DNA of 64,000 nucleotides from Skeletonema tropicum (Eukaryota; Bacillariophyta; Thalassiosirophyceae; Thalassiosirales; Thalassiosiraceae), in the NCBI GenBank assembly GCA_037178625.1, contig CM074134.1, positions 3,038,001 to 3,102,000 of the forward strand, in the 5' to 3' direction. The notes beneath the pieces were generated by a model. That model saw only the letters and a program-made list of their open reading frames with translations. It was not told the origin of the DNA and ran no database searches. The translations under genes and the position numbers were made by a program. The stretch's first letter is position 1; every line of letters begins with the position of its first letter. Of the stretch, positions 1-9,900 are shown one piece after another.

Positions 1-3000
1 CCCGGACTAGGGCAAGGGACATGCGTACCCGCACATAGAATATCATCTGGCTACGCTGACGCTCCCACTTTTCAGCTAAGTGTGTACCCAGTTGACGCAT
101 CGCATTCAAGGCCTCTCTACCTGGCATTCCATCAGCCGTGAAGCAGAGGGGGGTGAAGTCCCGACGTCGTTCAAGACAAGCTGCCTTGTACTTGCGGATT
201 TTCTCCCTCTCTTGTTGCCTCAAGACAGCCGAAGGCGCCTTGTTGCGGTAGGAGCGGCAGTCCGCGTCGGTGATGCGAGTGTCAAAGACAGTTCGACGCT
301 GTCTCTTCCAGAAGTGGGAGACCATCACATCTCCACGCTCTTCCGTTGTTGTCACTGGGGTCGACCCATCAGTTGCGTTGTGTTGTTGCGTGGTATTTTC
401 AGCCTCTGCTGCGGCAGCAGCCTCTGCCTCTGCAGCAGTGCGTTGAGTACTAGTGTAGATAAAGGGTTCGTACTCAACGTCACCGGGAGTAAAGGCTTGC
501 TTGCACAAGGAGCCAAATTCTCTCGTAACATCATTGTGGCGGCAATGGACGAGACCGCCCACCTTGCATTGGAGAGCATGTTCCACCGTCATTTTTGCAC
601 CACATCCATCGCATAGGTCTGACAAATCCATCGGCTTCAGGTTGTACCGGAGACGTACGTTGTCTCGAAACTCTTCAGCCGATAGGATCGTGCCATTGAG
701 GCGGTTTGGGACAGCCGTCAGCCAACATCCAGTCTCACAGATCCGTTCCAACCTCCTCTTATCACCTGGTTTCTCTCTCCCCCACTGGGTGAGATGGTAC
801 TCAGCATCAAGCTTCTTCGCTTCCTGCGATCCAATTTTAGCCATCATAGCTGAGTACTGGTGGGTTTTCGGGCACAGTTCCCGACGATTGACCAGCGTTT
901 CAACCAGGTGTTCCACCGCTTGTCGCGACGTTTTGAAGCAATCCTCAGATTGTTCCACAGGGAACCGGATTGCTAAGCCTGCATGTTTCACACTAAGGGA
1001 AAGCAGGTGTCGCAACTCTCCAGATAATTCCGAAGGGGAGATGCCAAAGAGAGGTGGGATAAATTTCTCTCTAATGGCAACCTCAATCGGAGCAAGAAGG
1101 GGCCCCACGTTTGGCACAATGCGCGATAAGTATGTCCATTCATTCTGAAGAGACAGTACAAAACCTGCATAGGCTGCCTGGGGTTGTGTGTAGGCACATT
1201 TGCCAAGGACTTCCACGCAATATACCCACTGTTCCACTTTCTTCTTGACCCACTCCTCCTTCTCAGCTGCATCACCATACACTCCACCAAGGTATCGGTG
1301 GTGGCGTCCATAATTCAGTTCCGAGATGCCAGCCGCTTCAAAGGCTGCTCGTGCAGCATCCTCATCTTGCGGCATACAAATGTAGTGGGATTTATCTGGT
1401 TCGGGATAGTATCCAACATAGGGCCCCCTTTCTTTGAGAAGCTGAAGCATAGTAGCGTTATCGAGTGCAGTACCGACACCGCCGAGATCATCAGCGTACC
1501 AAGGTTGGAGAGCTCCCGGGACTTTTTCCCTTAACCATTCCGCTAGTGGCATCAGGGCGATGCCATAGCACACCATAGACAGGCAGCACCCCTGCGTGAT
1601 GCCCTCCTTGCACGCAATGACAGTAGGGTCTTCTCCCATTTCATTCAACATAAAGCAAAGGCTATGGTGTCGATAGCGGTTGAAAGCCATCGTTGCGAGT
1701 GGGGGGCATCGATGGTATACCTCCCACAACATGTTGTATCGATTGAGTTCATTGAAAGCATTGCGAGCATCCACTAGGAGGAGGCCATAGCCACTCTCTG
1801 GGATGTAGTGCGAGTTTTCCGTGTCAGGTTGGATGGGATATTCAGGGAAGGGTGGGGGTGTTGGGTCAGAGCTCGCCTCCTCAGTTGAGGCATCCGCCGG
1901 TGGCTCTTCATTCTGACTTGAACTCTCCATCTCACTATCATCTGACCCATCTCCATCACCTCCGTCGTCTCCATCTCTGATCTCCGTCTCCGGCTTATTC
2001 GCCGCTCTTCGCATGTTCAGCCACCCACCCAATTCTGGAAATACTTCCAGAATGGCATGAGTTGCACCTTCAATGCCCGCCTGAAGTCCAGCACAGAGTT
2101 GGACGTTGTTGCAGGCGTCCCGCGCTCGCTCTTTGCACAGATCAAGGATTGTTCCAGAGATCAGCCGCATCCAGATTTCACCACAGCCCAAAGGGCGGAC
2201 TCCGGGCTCCTTATCCACTGCAAGCAGACGCACGTGGTTGAGGGCTCGGATTTTGGCATAATCCGGTTGTGCGCATCCAAGCCATGTAGCCCACTCCGCC
2301 ATTTCAACTCGTAGAGCATCAGAAGCTGCTCCGTGTCGGGTGAGCCACGCTTTTAGCATTATACCATCCACTCCAGAAGGGCCTGCAGCCCCATGAAGTT
2401 TGCTAGAGCGACTCTCAATGTGATCCGAATCGACATAAACAAAAGCAACTACATCCTCTTCCTCGAAGTCCAGGGGTTTCTGGAAAACGAGGGGGTCCCC
2501 TTCAGCTGGAGTCACAGGGGAGGGGAACTTTGACCTCAGGACATCAATGACTGGCTCCCCCGTCTTGGAGTCAAGGTCAGTTGGCTTGTACAGACCACCT
2601 TGACCTCGGTCCGTCACCTCCCGAACTGCCTTCCGAATGTGACCATTTTGAAGTGTAGATGCAAATCGACGAGCCTGCGACTCGCCTATCCCATTGTCTC
2701 CCATGGGACGACCCCCCAATCGTCCCGATTGTCCTTCAACTTCCACTGCTATAACCAGCGACAGAATATCTCCTTTCTCCCAGAGGTCAAGACGAGTTGT
2801 GATCAACTTTTTGATGTCTGCGCTCTTGGAGCATCCCCTCTTGCGTGTGAGGATACAAGCAGGGAACATGAGAGCTCTTTCTGCATTCATTTTGCCCTCT
2901 CGGACATTTTTGAATTCGGTTGTAAGAATATTGAGAAACCGAGCGCCAACTTTGTTGCGGTAGACCTCATAAAACGGAGCAATACTTTTCACCACCCTGG

Positions 3001-3676
3001 AATAGAGTTTCTGGTAGTATCTGTCATCCACTGCAGATAGTTGGCCGTGTAGATGAGTGCCATCATTCTGATGGATTGTATCACCATACACACTAATAAG
3101 TTTGCGGTCTGACCATGAAAGGGGTTGAAGTTTATCATCCTTCTTTGCAATTTGACCGCCGATCGCCGTGATCGCATCCTCCGTAAGCTCTTTCCTCGAC
3201 ATAATACCCTCTATCCCTCCTGTGCCATCATCCTTCCCGCCTTCTCCACTTTCCTCTGAGCTTGAATCCTTCCCTGTCGTCTCCTCATTCTCATCCTCAT
3301 CCTCCTCTTCCACTCCTGCTGTCTCCTCAGGGGAGGCAGCTGTTCCGTCATTATCATCCTCCTCATCCGTCTCCGGCCACGTCTGATCTCCATTTCTCAA
3401 CCTCAATCTGAAATCAAGTTCACCCGGTGAGCTCGGGCTGGTCCCGAAGACGCCTGTGGTGCCTGCTGGCTGGGCAGGAATTGGTCGACGGATGTGGAAC
3501 GCGAAGGCTTTGGTGCAAGCAAGGCCAAACTGCTTGAGGAAGTGGATTTTGGGGGTGGGTGCCGTGTAGGAATGACCATAAAATTTCTGGTCAGCTGGTT
3601 TAGATGAGGACCAGGAGGAGTTTGCGAGAGGGAGGATGCCATGCGGGGCCGAACTTTGGAGGGAGTCGAGGTACAT
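1..3676 (-). CDS. Reverse transcriptase of a non-LTR-type retroelement, 3' end off the window
   Basis: The frame is open from the ATG at 3676 to the window edge: about 1225 codons with no stop. Reading on the minus strand it shows an RT fingers region (GAAGPSGVDGIMLKAWL near 2380, RPLGCGEIWMRLISG near 2180), palm motif A LLLVDARNAFNELNR (near 1760), motif B EGITQGCCLSM (near 1600) and the catalytic motif C WYADDLGGVG (near 1500). A zinc finger CDGC-x7-H-x3-C (near 590) follows, then a basic region with FDTRITDAD (near 270) that could be a restriction-like endonuclease, as in R2/CRE-type elements. The zinc finger plus late acidic motif is the reason for calling it non-LTR; the endonuclease is inference. 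An acidic low-complexity insert of about 60 residues (1830-1980) splits the RT. It is probably still coding-competent. The product would copy element RNA into DNA in the nucleus. Confidence 0.85.
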   Translation of the reverse strand, partial: MYLDSLQSSAPHGILPLANSSWSSSKPADQKFYGHSYTAPTPKIHFLKQFGLACTKAFAFHIRRPIPAQPAGTTGVFGTSPSSPGELDFRLRLRNGDQTWPETDEEDDNDGTAASPEETAGVEEEDEDENEETTGKDSSSEESGEGGKDDGTGGIEGIMSRKELTEDAITAIGGQIAKKDDKLQPLSWSDRKLISVYGDTIHQNDGTHLHGQLSAVDDRYYQKLYSRVVKSIAPFYEVYRNKVGARFLNILTTEFKNVREGKMNAERALMFPACILTRKRGCSKSADIKKLITTRLDLWEKGDILSLVIAVEVEGQSGRLGGRPMGDNGIGESQARRFASTLQNGHIRKAVREVTDRGQGGLYKPTDLDSKTGEPVIDVLRSKFPSPVTPAEGDPLVFQKPLDFEEEDVVAFVYVDSDHIESRSSKLHGAAGPSGVDGIMLKAWLTRHGAASDALRVEMAEWATWLGCAQPDYAKIRALNHVRLLAVDKEPGVRPLGCGEIWMRLISGTILDLCKERARDACNNVQLCAGLQAGIEGATHAILEVFPELGGWLNMRRAANKPETEIRDGDDGGDGDGSDDSEMESSSQNEEPPADASTEEASSDPTPPPFPEYPIQPDTENSHYIPESGYGLLLVDARNAFNELNRYNMLWEVYHRCPPLATMAFNRYRHHSLCFMLNEMGEDPTVIACKEGITQGCCLSMVCYGIALMPLAEWLREKVPGALQPWYADDLGGVGTALDNATMLQLLKERGPYVGYYPEPDKSHYICMPQDEDAARAAFEAAGISELNYGRHHRYLGGVYGDAAEKEEWVKKKVEQWVYCVEVLGKCAYTQPQAAYAGFVLSLQNEWTYLSRIVPNVGPLLAPIEVAIREKFIPPLFGISPSELSGELRHLLSLSVKHAGLAIRFPVEQSEDCFKTSRQAVEHLVETLVNRRELCPKTHQYSAMMAKIGSQEAKKLDAEYHLTQWGREKPGDKRRLERICETGCWLTAVPNRLNGTILSAEEFRDNVRLRYNLKPMDLSDLCDGCGAKMTVEHALQCKVGGLVHCRHNDVTREFGSLCKQAFTPGDVEYEPFIYTSTQRTAAEAEAAAAAEAENTTQQHNATDGSTPVTTTEERGDVMVSHFWKRQRRTVFDTRITDADCRSYRNKAPSAVLRQQEREKIRKYKAACLERRRDFTPLCFTADGMPGREALNAMRQLGTHLAEKWERQRSQMIFYVRVRMSLALVR

Positions 3677-3822
3677 CTTTGCAGCTTGTGGCGAATCGGA
3701 TCGTCACCGAAGAAAAGGAATCTGCGGAGCATTGGGCCCATGCCGCCGTAGGGACATATTGCCCGCATTTGGAGGTGTTTGGCGTCTATGTGGAGGGTTC
3801 GAAGAACGTCTTCTCTTGACAT
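3403..3822 (-). CDS. Upstream overlapping frame of the retroelement (N-terminal part)
   Basis: This 139-residue frame starts with ATG at 3822 and overlaps the RT frame by about 270 bases in another phase. Its first 45 residues (AICPYGGMGPMLRRFLFFGD) look protein-like and resemble the N-terminus expected of this diatom RT family. After about position 3690 the RT frame (MYLDSLQSSAPHGILPLAN) becomes the better-looking one. The two would join by a -1 shift near 3685. This could be a base lost by mutation or assembly error, a programmed shift, or a genuine separate ORF1. I see no classic slippery heptamer. Confidence 0.5.
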   Translation of the reverse strand: MSREDVLRTLHIDAKHLQMRAICPYGGMGPMLRRFLFFGDDPIRHKLQRCTSTPSKVRPRMASSLSQTPPGPHLNQLTRNFMVIPTRHPPPKSTSSSSLALLAPKPSRSTSVDQFLPSQQAPQASSGPARAHRVNLISD

Positions 3823-4381
3823 TGTATTGGTGGTGACAGGACGGAATCTGATTAACTTTGTATTTATTTACTTCCCATTGTCGTGAACTTCCTCTTCTCT
3901 GCGGCTTGTAGACATCGTTCAGCATCGTAGTGATGCCAATACTCTCTATGTATCTCTAGGTACCCCGGTTTTAATGATTCCAAAGAGCAGTATTATTCTC
4001 AGTAGGGTGGTAGGGAATAGTCTGCCCAATATTATGCTGTGATTCCATTGCCAACAGTCGATAGAAAGGATGTTGCTGTCGTTGTTTTTCATGGCAAATG
4101 AACAACAACACACATGAGCATACTATCTCAAAAAAGCTGCAGATCTTGGATTCCCGCTAGCACACCACAATCTGGCTTTGTTTTACAGTGTTGTTAGCAA
4201 GTCAGGGCAAGCGGTTTTTTGGGAACTTCCTTTATGCATGTGATAATGATGTATGTGGTCTGACGCAATCTTCCATCCTGGCGAAACATTACTTTGGAGA
4301 GATGAGCTTCGAAGACGATTTTTACATCTGCAGCTGTTTAAATGCTTCATATGTTGCTTGTTGGAAAATCAGCGTTATGAA
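3823..4381. other. Intergenic, no recognisable feature
   Basis: Only short unsupported frames on either strand. No repeat or RNA gene recognised. Confidence 0.5.
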
Positions 4382-5221
4382 GGGATTATGGACGTTCCCG
4401 CAAGGGTAAATAAGCAGGGTTGGCGTCGTTTTGCTAAATTTCAAAATCAATTTACCATCTCGTCAGCAAGTAGGTACTCAAATTTAGCGATCTTTCACTT
4501 GTTCCGACGTATCGCTCCTATGATCAGCAGTGATCAGAAAGCGGCATCAAATTTTCCTAAGTAAAAGTTTCGTTACGACTTTGAGATCCCTATAATTGAG
4601 TCTCGCTTCCTTTCATTGAGTCTCGGTTGCCCTGCCCGATCTCCGTCATTGAAAGCTCAAATTGAACACTCTCTGCCGGCAACCATGGTCAGCGTTGCCG
4701 CCGCTGAAATAGACCAAGTTAATAACCGTAATATCGGTCGATCGGTGGCTGATCGTTACTATGGATTACTATGTCTGTGTTATCGTGCTTGGATTAAGCA
4801 GAAACGCTCCTTGCGACGTTCAATGAGCACTGTTCAGTGGGCGGCGCTCGCCGGACGTCATCGTCTAATATTGCCTCAATGCTGCCTTCCCTCAGGGGAT
4901 TTTGCAGCGGCGAGGGCTTCGACACCAACATAATAATCCATAGTAACCGTCAGCCACCAATCACCCCATAATACGGCTGTTAACTTGGTCTAATTCAGCG
5001 GCGGCAACGTCGACCATGGTTGCCTTGCCTGATCACGGCCGGCGCCAGCCGGCGCGGCGTGGTGGTGCGGATCATCATTTTCGGACCGGCACTGACTTTC
5101 TCAATCGAACTTGCTGACGAGACGGTAACGGTACTCAGCTTTTTTACTAGGTAAAATTTTGGCGGGAACCGTCGTCGCCAACCCTGCTTATTTACCCTTG
5201 CGTTCCCGGGCATAGTCCCAT
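4382..5221. mobile_element. Foldback element with long imperfect inverted arms
   Basis: The two halves are imperfect reverse complements over most of about 840 bp. The outer arm GCAAGGGTAAATAAGCAG at about 4400 recurs inverted at about 5190. Further matching pairs run inward: TCTCGTCAGCAAGT at 4458 with its complement at 5110, and a block around CCATGGT, GTTGCCGCCGCTGAA and CCAAGTTAA at 4680-4770 with its complement at 4930-5030. A loop of about 130 bp remains near 4790-4915. The element has no coding capacity. Outer ends are placed at GGGATTATG / CATAGTCCC; no clear target duplication is seen. Confidence 0.75.
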
Positions 5222-5252
5222 CCCAACGTTTTTGTGCTGGGTACGCAGAGCG

Positions 5253-5477
5253 ATGGAGGGGATTTTGTCAGTGGAAACGAAAGATAATGCGATCAAGTGC
5301 ATGTCAATGTCAGTGGTAGAGGACCAGGCAAAGAGTCACTGCGCAAATTGCAGGAAGGAGGCAAGATGCTCATCATTCAAGCGATATATGCGGTGTTTAG
5401 GAGCTTGGTACTGTGGCGAGGAATGTCAAGTCCAACACTGGAAGTCTGGACACAAGATAGACTGCAAATACAAATGA
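5253..5477 (+). CDS. Short MYND-type zinc-finger protein
   Basis: The 74-residue frame from the first ATG (5253) carries a MYND pattern: CANC, a later C-x5-YCGEEC, then QxxHWKSGHKIDC at the C-terminus. MYND fingers bind proline-rich partners, often in chromatin or adaptor proteins. The gene is very short for the family and starts only about 30 bp after the foldback element. It may therefore be the surviving C-terminal exon of a longer gene whose 5' part was replaced. Finger identification is firm; function is not inferable. Confidence 0.6.
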   Translation: MEGILSVETKDNAIKCMSMSVVEDQAKSHCANCRKEARCSSFKRYMRCLGAWYCGEECQVQHWKSGHKIDCKYK

Positions 5478-6036
5478 AAGACTTCTTCAAATACATATAC
5501 GATTATGATTACTACTACCAAATAATGAATGTTTGTTGTAATACATCCTTATTACGCTCTTGATTGCCTTCCATCATTAGCGTGATCACAAATCGGTTGG
5601 CAAAATGAGAATGAGGAGAGAGGCAGCGAGATGGTAAGGCTTTCCCGAGCGCAGGGACTGGTTGAGACGCAAGCGCAAAAATGTGCTATTTGTCGGACTT
5701 CCAAATGAAGACTTGCTGACGTCGATGCGTACTTAAGTATAGGTGCATGAGAGGCGAAACAAGAAGGTAAAGTGAATTGAAAGAAGGCCGGCTTCTCATC
5801 TCCTCATTTGCGATGGCTGTATTAAGGTAAGGATGCAGTACCTCTCTAGAGAAAAGTCACGGCATTGAGATGAGAAGCGGCCTTCTTCACAAAATGCAAC
5901 AGCAGCCAGGAAAGTCTAGCAAGTTAGTATACAAGTCAGGCCGTAGTGGTAGTCTGGCTGTAATAAATAGTATTAATCTAACTGATGGATACACTACGTA
6001 TTGTCACGGCCCCTTGAATTTTGTCTATGAGAGCCC
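5478..6036. repeat. Intergenic with a 21-bp inverted repeat
   Basis: An arm AAGAAGGCCGGCTTCTCATC at 5781 recurs inverted at 5867-5887, differing by one extra G, around a loop of about 65 bp. It could form a stem in RNA or be a relic foldback. Nothing else was recognised in this stretch. Confidence 0.5.
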
Positions 6037-6591
6037 TCAGATGTGATTTTGGAGAAGAGCACCACGCAACCTAGCTCTGAGTGCAAACTCCTTTGTCTGA
6101 GAAATTGAAGCTTGTGCAACATCCATTTCAGAGGCATCTTGCATTCCCTGCGCTTGGAGAACTGCAAGGATTGTTCGAGCTCTCCCAGCCTTCGTTTCGC
6201 GGACAAAGGCTGGCGTGAGGCGATTCTCGATGCCAACACAGCAGACGCTGCTCTCGAGCGCTGAGCCATCATCATCACCTGCACCTGCATAGTTGAGAGG
6301 ACTTTTGGCCAAAGCCCGCGCACGAACTTCGAGAACATCTTGTTGAATGGCGTGTCTCATTGAGTAATATTCTGACTTGGAGTACCAGAGATCTTGACGA
6401 TGACGGGTAACGTTGTTGATATTCTTATTGTAATCTTTGTTCCTTGCAAAGATGTACAGCTGTGCAGTATTAGCAAACCGAACAGAACGTGAACGAGACT
6501 TCGTTGTAGTAGTGGTGGTGGTAGATGCAGTGGTAGTGGAGCTCATCATGATAATATTATTATTATTGCTTGTTTCACTTGATTGCCTCAT
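6037..6591 (-). CDS. Conserved diatom-type hypothetical protein
   Basis: From the ATG at 6591 the frame gives 184 residues. A Ser/Thr-rich N-terminus is followed by RSVRFANTAQLYIF, then LWYSKSEYYSMRHAIQQDVL, then CCVGIENRLTPAFVRETKAG. From memory, this order (VRF/S-x-QLYxF, WYxxxEYxxM, GIENxLTP, and a basic helix with RARxxxAVLxxQ) belongs to a large diatom-specific family of unknown function. The frame continues upstream without stop to about 6735 but lacks an ATG there. No signal peptide or membrane segment is seen. It lies about 320 bp from the left end of the downstream DNA transposon. Confidence 0.65.
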   Translation of the reverse strand: MRQSSETSNNNNIIMMSSTTTASTTTTTTTKSRSRSVRFANTAQLYIFARNKDYNKNINNVTRHRQDLWYSKSEYYSMRHAIQQDVLEVRARALAKSPLNYAGAGDDDGSALESSVCCVGIENRLTPAFVRETKAGRARTILAVLQAQGMQDASEMDVAQASISQTKEFALRARLRGALLQNHI

Positions 6592-6909
6592 CAGATTATT
6601 ATGGTGGGTGACTGTACCGCTCCTTGCCACGTCAATTTTATTTATTTCGCGAAGCCGTAAGAATGCTGTTGAAGTCCTTTGCAGCAATGTAATCGTAGAT
6701 GAAGTCGTATATCGGCGAAGTGTAAATTTTCCCAAAACCTGTCGAGTTCCTCGCCCCCAAGCAGCGATTGAAGTGCCACAAGAGTAGTACGCAAAAGGAA
6801 TGATATGTCGAACATAAAAATCTTTTAACGCACGAAATGGAAAAGATTTTCACTTTCTCATTTAGTGGGAGTATTTGCATAGTACGATTGAAAGGATTAG
6901 GATCAGATG

Positions 6910-9900
6910 AGGAGGGGTGGCCTCAACCTGTCCGCGAAATCGTTACATGTGTAACTGCTGGCTTCCTCGCTGATGACGTAGGAATTTAATTCCTACGTAA
7001 ACTTGTACTAGGATCTGTAACATCGGGTTACATGGGTAGGGAGGCTGAACCTCTACGAAAAGTCTAACATGAAATAACCCCATTATTAATGAACTCAACC
7101 AATTACATGCAACTTTCCAACTACATCGAGAATCAAATTCTCTCCAATACGCTTTGCAACCTCTTCCTTGTTGTAATCTGCATCATATAATTCGACATCT
7201 TCATACTCACCAACTTCATTCTTCCGGAGCATTCGAATGTCTACCTTGTATGGCTTTGCTTCTTTCCCCCACTTCTTACTAGACGATTGACTTATCATCC
7301 ACTTGTTGTAATGTTTATCATGAATCACCATGACACGAAATGGTCGTTGCACCGTAGTAGCGTTTGCTCCATTTCCAATCTTCACGTTTGCAATAATAAC
7401 AACATCCCTCTCGATGAGAATATCCTCAGCAACTACTTCACCATCTTCATTTGATTTAATACGTTCGGGCGGAGAAGCTATCCAACGCTGCACCAATGAT
7501 TTCACTTTCCTTTCTTTGCTTGTAGAACCCATAACATGTTCTGTGCAAGCAAGGCTTGCACTTGCAGTCAGTACACAATCCTGCAACTCTTCTATTGAAG
7601 TGGAAACAATCATACTGCGGAAGCTCGACATCAACTTTTCTGCGTGGCTCTTTGAACCTGCGATTGTAGAAGTGAAGGGCGTTTGATCCTCAGCTGTCAA
7701 TTCATCATCACCCCCCAGTACAATAATATCATTATCATCCTTTCCCTTCTTCCCACTGTCATTAGCCTTCGTCATTTCTTCACCGAAGCGCTTAATGCGA
7801 TCTTCTATCAGCTCAGCAAAATCATCCTTACCTTCATCATTGTCGTCATCTTGCATCGCTCCAGCCGAATTGTCAGCATTCCCCTGAACATCTTCGTAAG
7901 TAAATGTGCGGGGAAGGTAGCGGATTAGTTCATCTCTCAGATCAATACGGGAAGAGAATGATCTACAGAAGGGTGATATTTCATTGTTTAATACACCAAG
8001 TACATCAAACAACTTCCTCATGTATTTGGATGAGAATGTAATAATTTTCGACACAGTTTCCCACATCTGCTGCGCAACATAATCACCATCATCCGAAATA
8101 ATAACAGTCCCCCTCATCATCGTATCATCACTGGGCGCTAGAGTTGCCTCAAAGAAGTTTTTCCACGTGGCTTGGTATCCCTTCTGTGGGTCTCGGGATG
8201 GTCGGAAGAGGTGCTTGTACATTTGCTTCATGCGGCGGTTTAATTTTTCAGCAAGCTGCGCAAATTCCAACACAGTGAACTCTCGAATCATTTGACGAAG
8301 TTGCCCGAACATATGCTCAGCGGCTTCACTTGTGGTGAACCTCGGCTTGGGGACATCATCTCTCAACACAAGAAACATTAATGAGATAACCTCTACTACA
8401 ACATTTCGTTTCGTGATCATAGATACACCATTAATTGTTGTAAGCCATATCATAGAACACCACAAGTACTGAGCTCGATGTAGCGCAGGAATTTCACCGT
8501 CAAGTGCATGGAGATGCAGGCGAAGGAAGAAGAGTGTCATAGCCAATACAACTTTATCTCCATCACATGTTGATCCAAACCGCGGTTCAGCCATAAAGAT
8601 CTTGCGAATGCTATCATCAGAGTAAAGCTTCAGGACAAGATGATCGGATGCAAAGTCGGGCGGTCGAAGTAACTCCATGGAGACGTTGCCCAGTTTAAGA
8701 AGACCAGCATCAATGGTAAACTTGCCCATTGTAGCGCAAACTACATCGCCACCAGCAGTAACTTGATGACGCCAAGACTTGCAGTTATGCTTGGCATCTG
8801 TGGCGCCAGTGTGGTTTTGTTTGCAGGAGAGGAACTCACAAATAGCAAGCCACACGTGCCTGCTCTCACAAGATACGCCATCAACAGTAAAGTTCAGAAA
8901 ATGACGAGAGGGAATGCCCAAGGAATTCAGACCAGATGCTGTCGCAACCTCCATTGCCTTGACAAACTCATTCGATTCATTATTTGATTGCGGCCGTGCA
9001 GCAACAATTTCTGATTTCGCCACTCCTTTGGGAGCATTCTGGAACGTCAGAACACAAACCTTCACTTCGGTGGCTTTCGGAATTTTATCACTATCCAACA
9101 TTGCTTTCACATCATCTTTTGACATCCCTACGATAGGAATGATGTGCTGTGGATATTCCCCTCCCAAAATAGCACCATACCCATAGCTCACTTCCACGAC
9201 CGTTGCAACCTTTGTCGCATCAATCGCAAGAGAAAAGGACTCACCCCTATTGCTTCCAATTTTCTCATCCGGTGAAAGACGTCTCTTGATTGCATCAACA
9301 ATCCTCTTAACAACTAGTGCATCTTTCTCACCAGAATCACAAATACACGGCTCCCTTTCTTTGGCATTCAACTTCTTCATCCAGCGGGTACATGGCCCCC
9401 CAAGGTTTGCAGAGACCACTTGCGCGGCGGTTGGATCATATGTGTTAATGAAGCGAAAGAAGTTGACAACAATTTCTTCTGTGGCTGCATTGGACCCATA
9501 CTTTTCCTTTGCAACGGCAGCTTTCATCAGAGCAACAATGATAGAGTTTCGAAAGGCTGGCTTCTTTTTGTACAGCTCTGCAGCATTTTTGAATAAGTCA
9601 TCAACACCGGGGACAGAGTCTGGAGGAACGTACTCAAACGTCAATTGATCACTGCGGGGGGCAGTCTTGCTTCGTAACGAGCACATGTAGTTGTAGTAGT
9701 CAACAAGATTCTTTGTCTCTTGCAGGAGCTGGAGTCCCCAGGAGTTGAACTGTGTATCACTAATTTTAGTGAACTTGATGGCATCTTCCATGTCGATGAC
9801 GGAAAGATTAGACCTTCGTCTCAGTTCAAGAGCCCTCGAGAGAGTAGTACGCCATTTATTCAAACAGGTGCCTGGATTGCTACCACCTTTCTTCAGCCTT

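Noticed and set aside
80..616. Plus-strand frames in the first 4 kb
   Set aside because: They are antisense to the continuous reverse transcriptase frame, which carries all the motifs.
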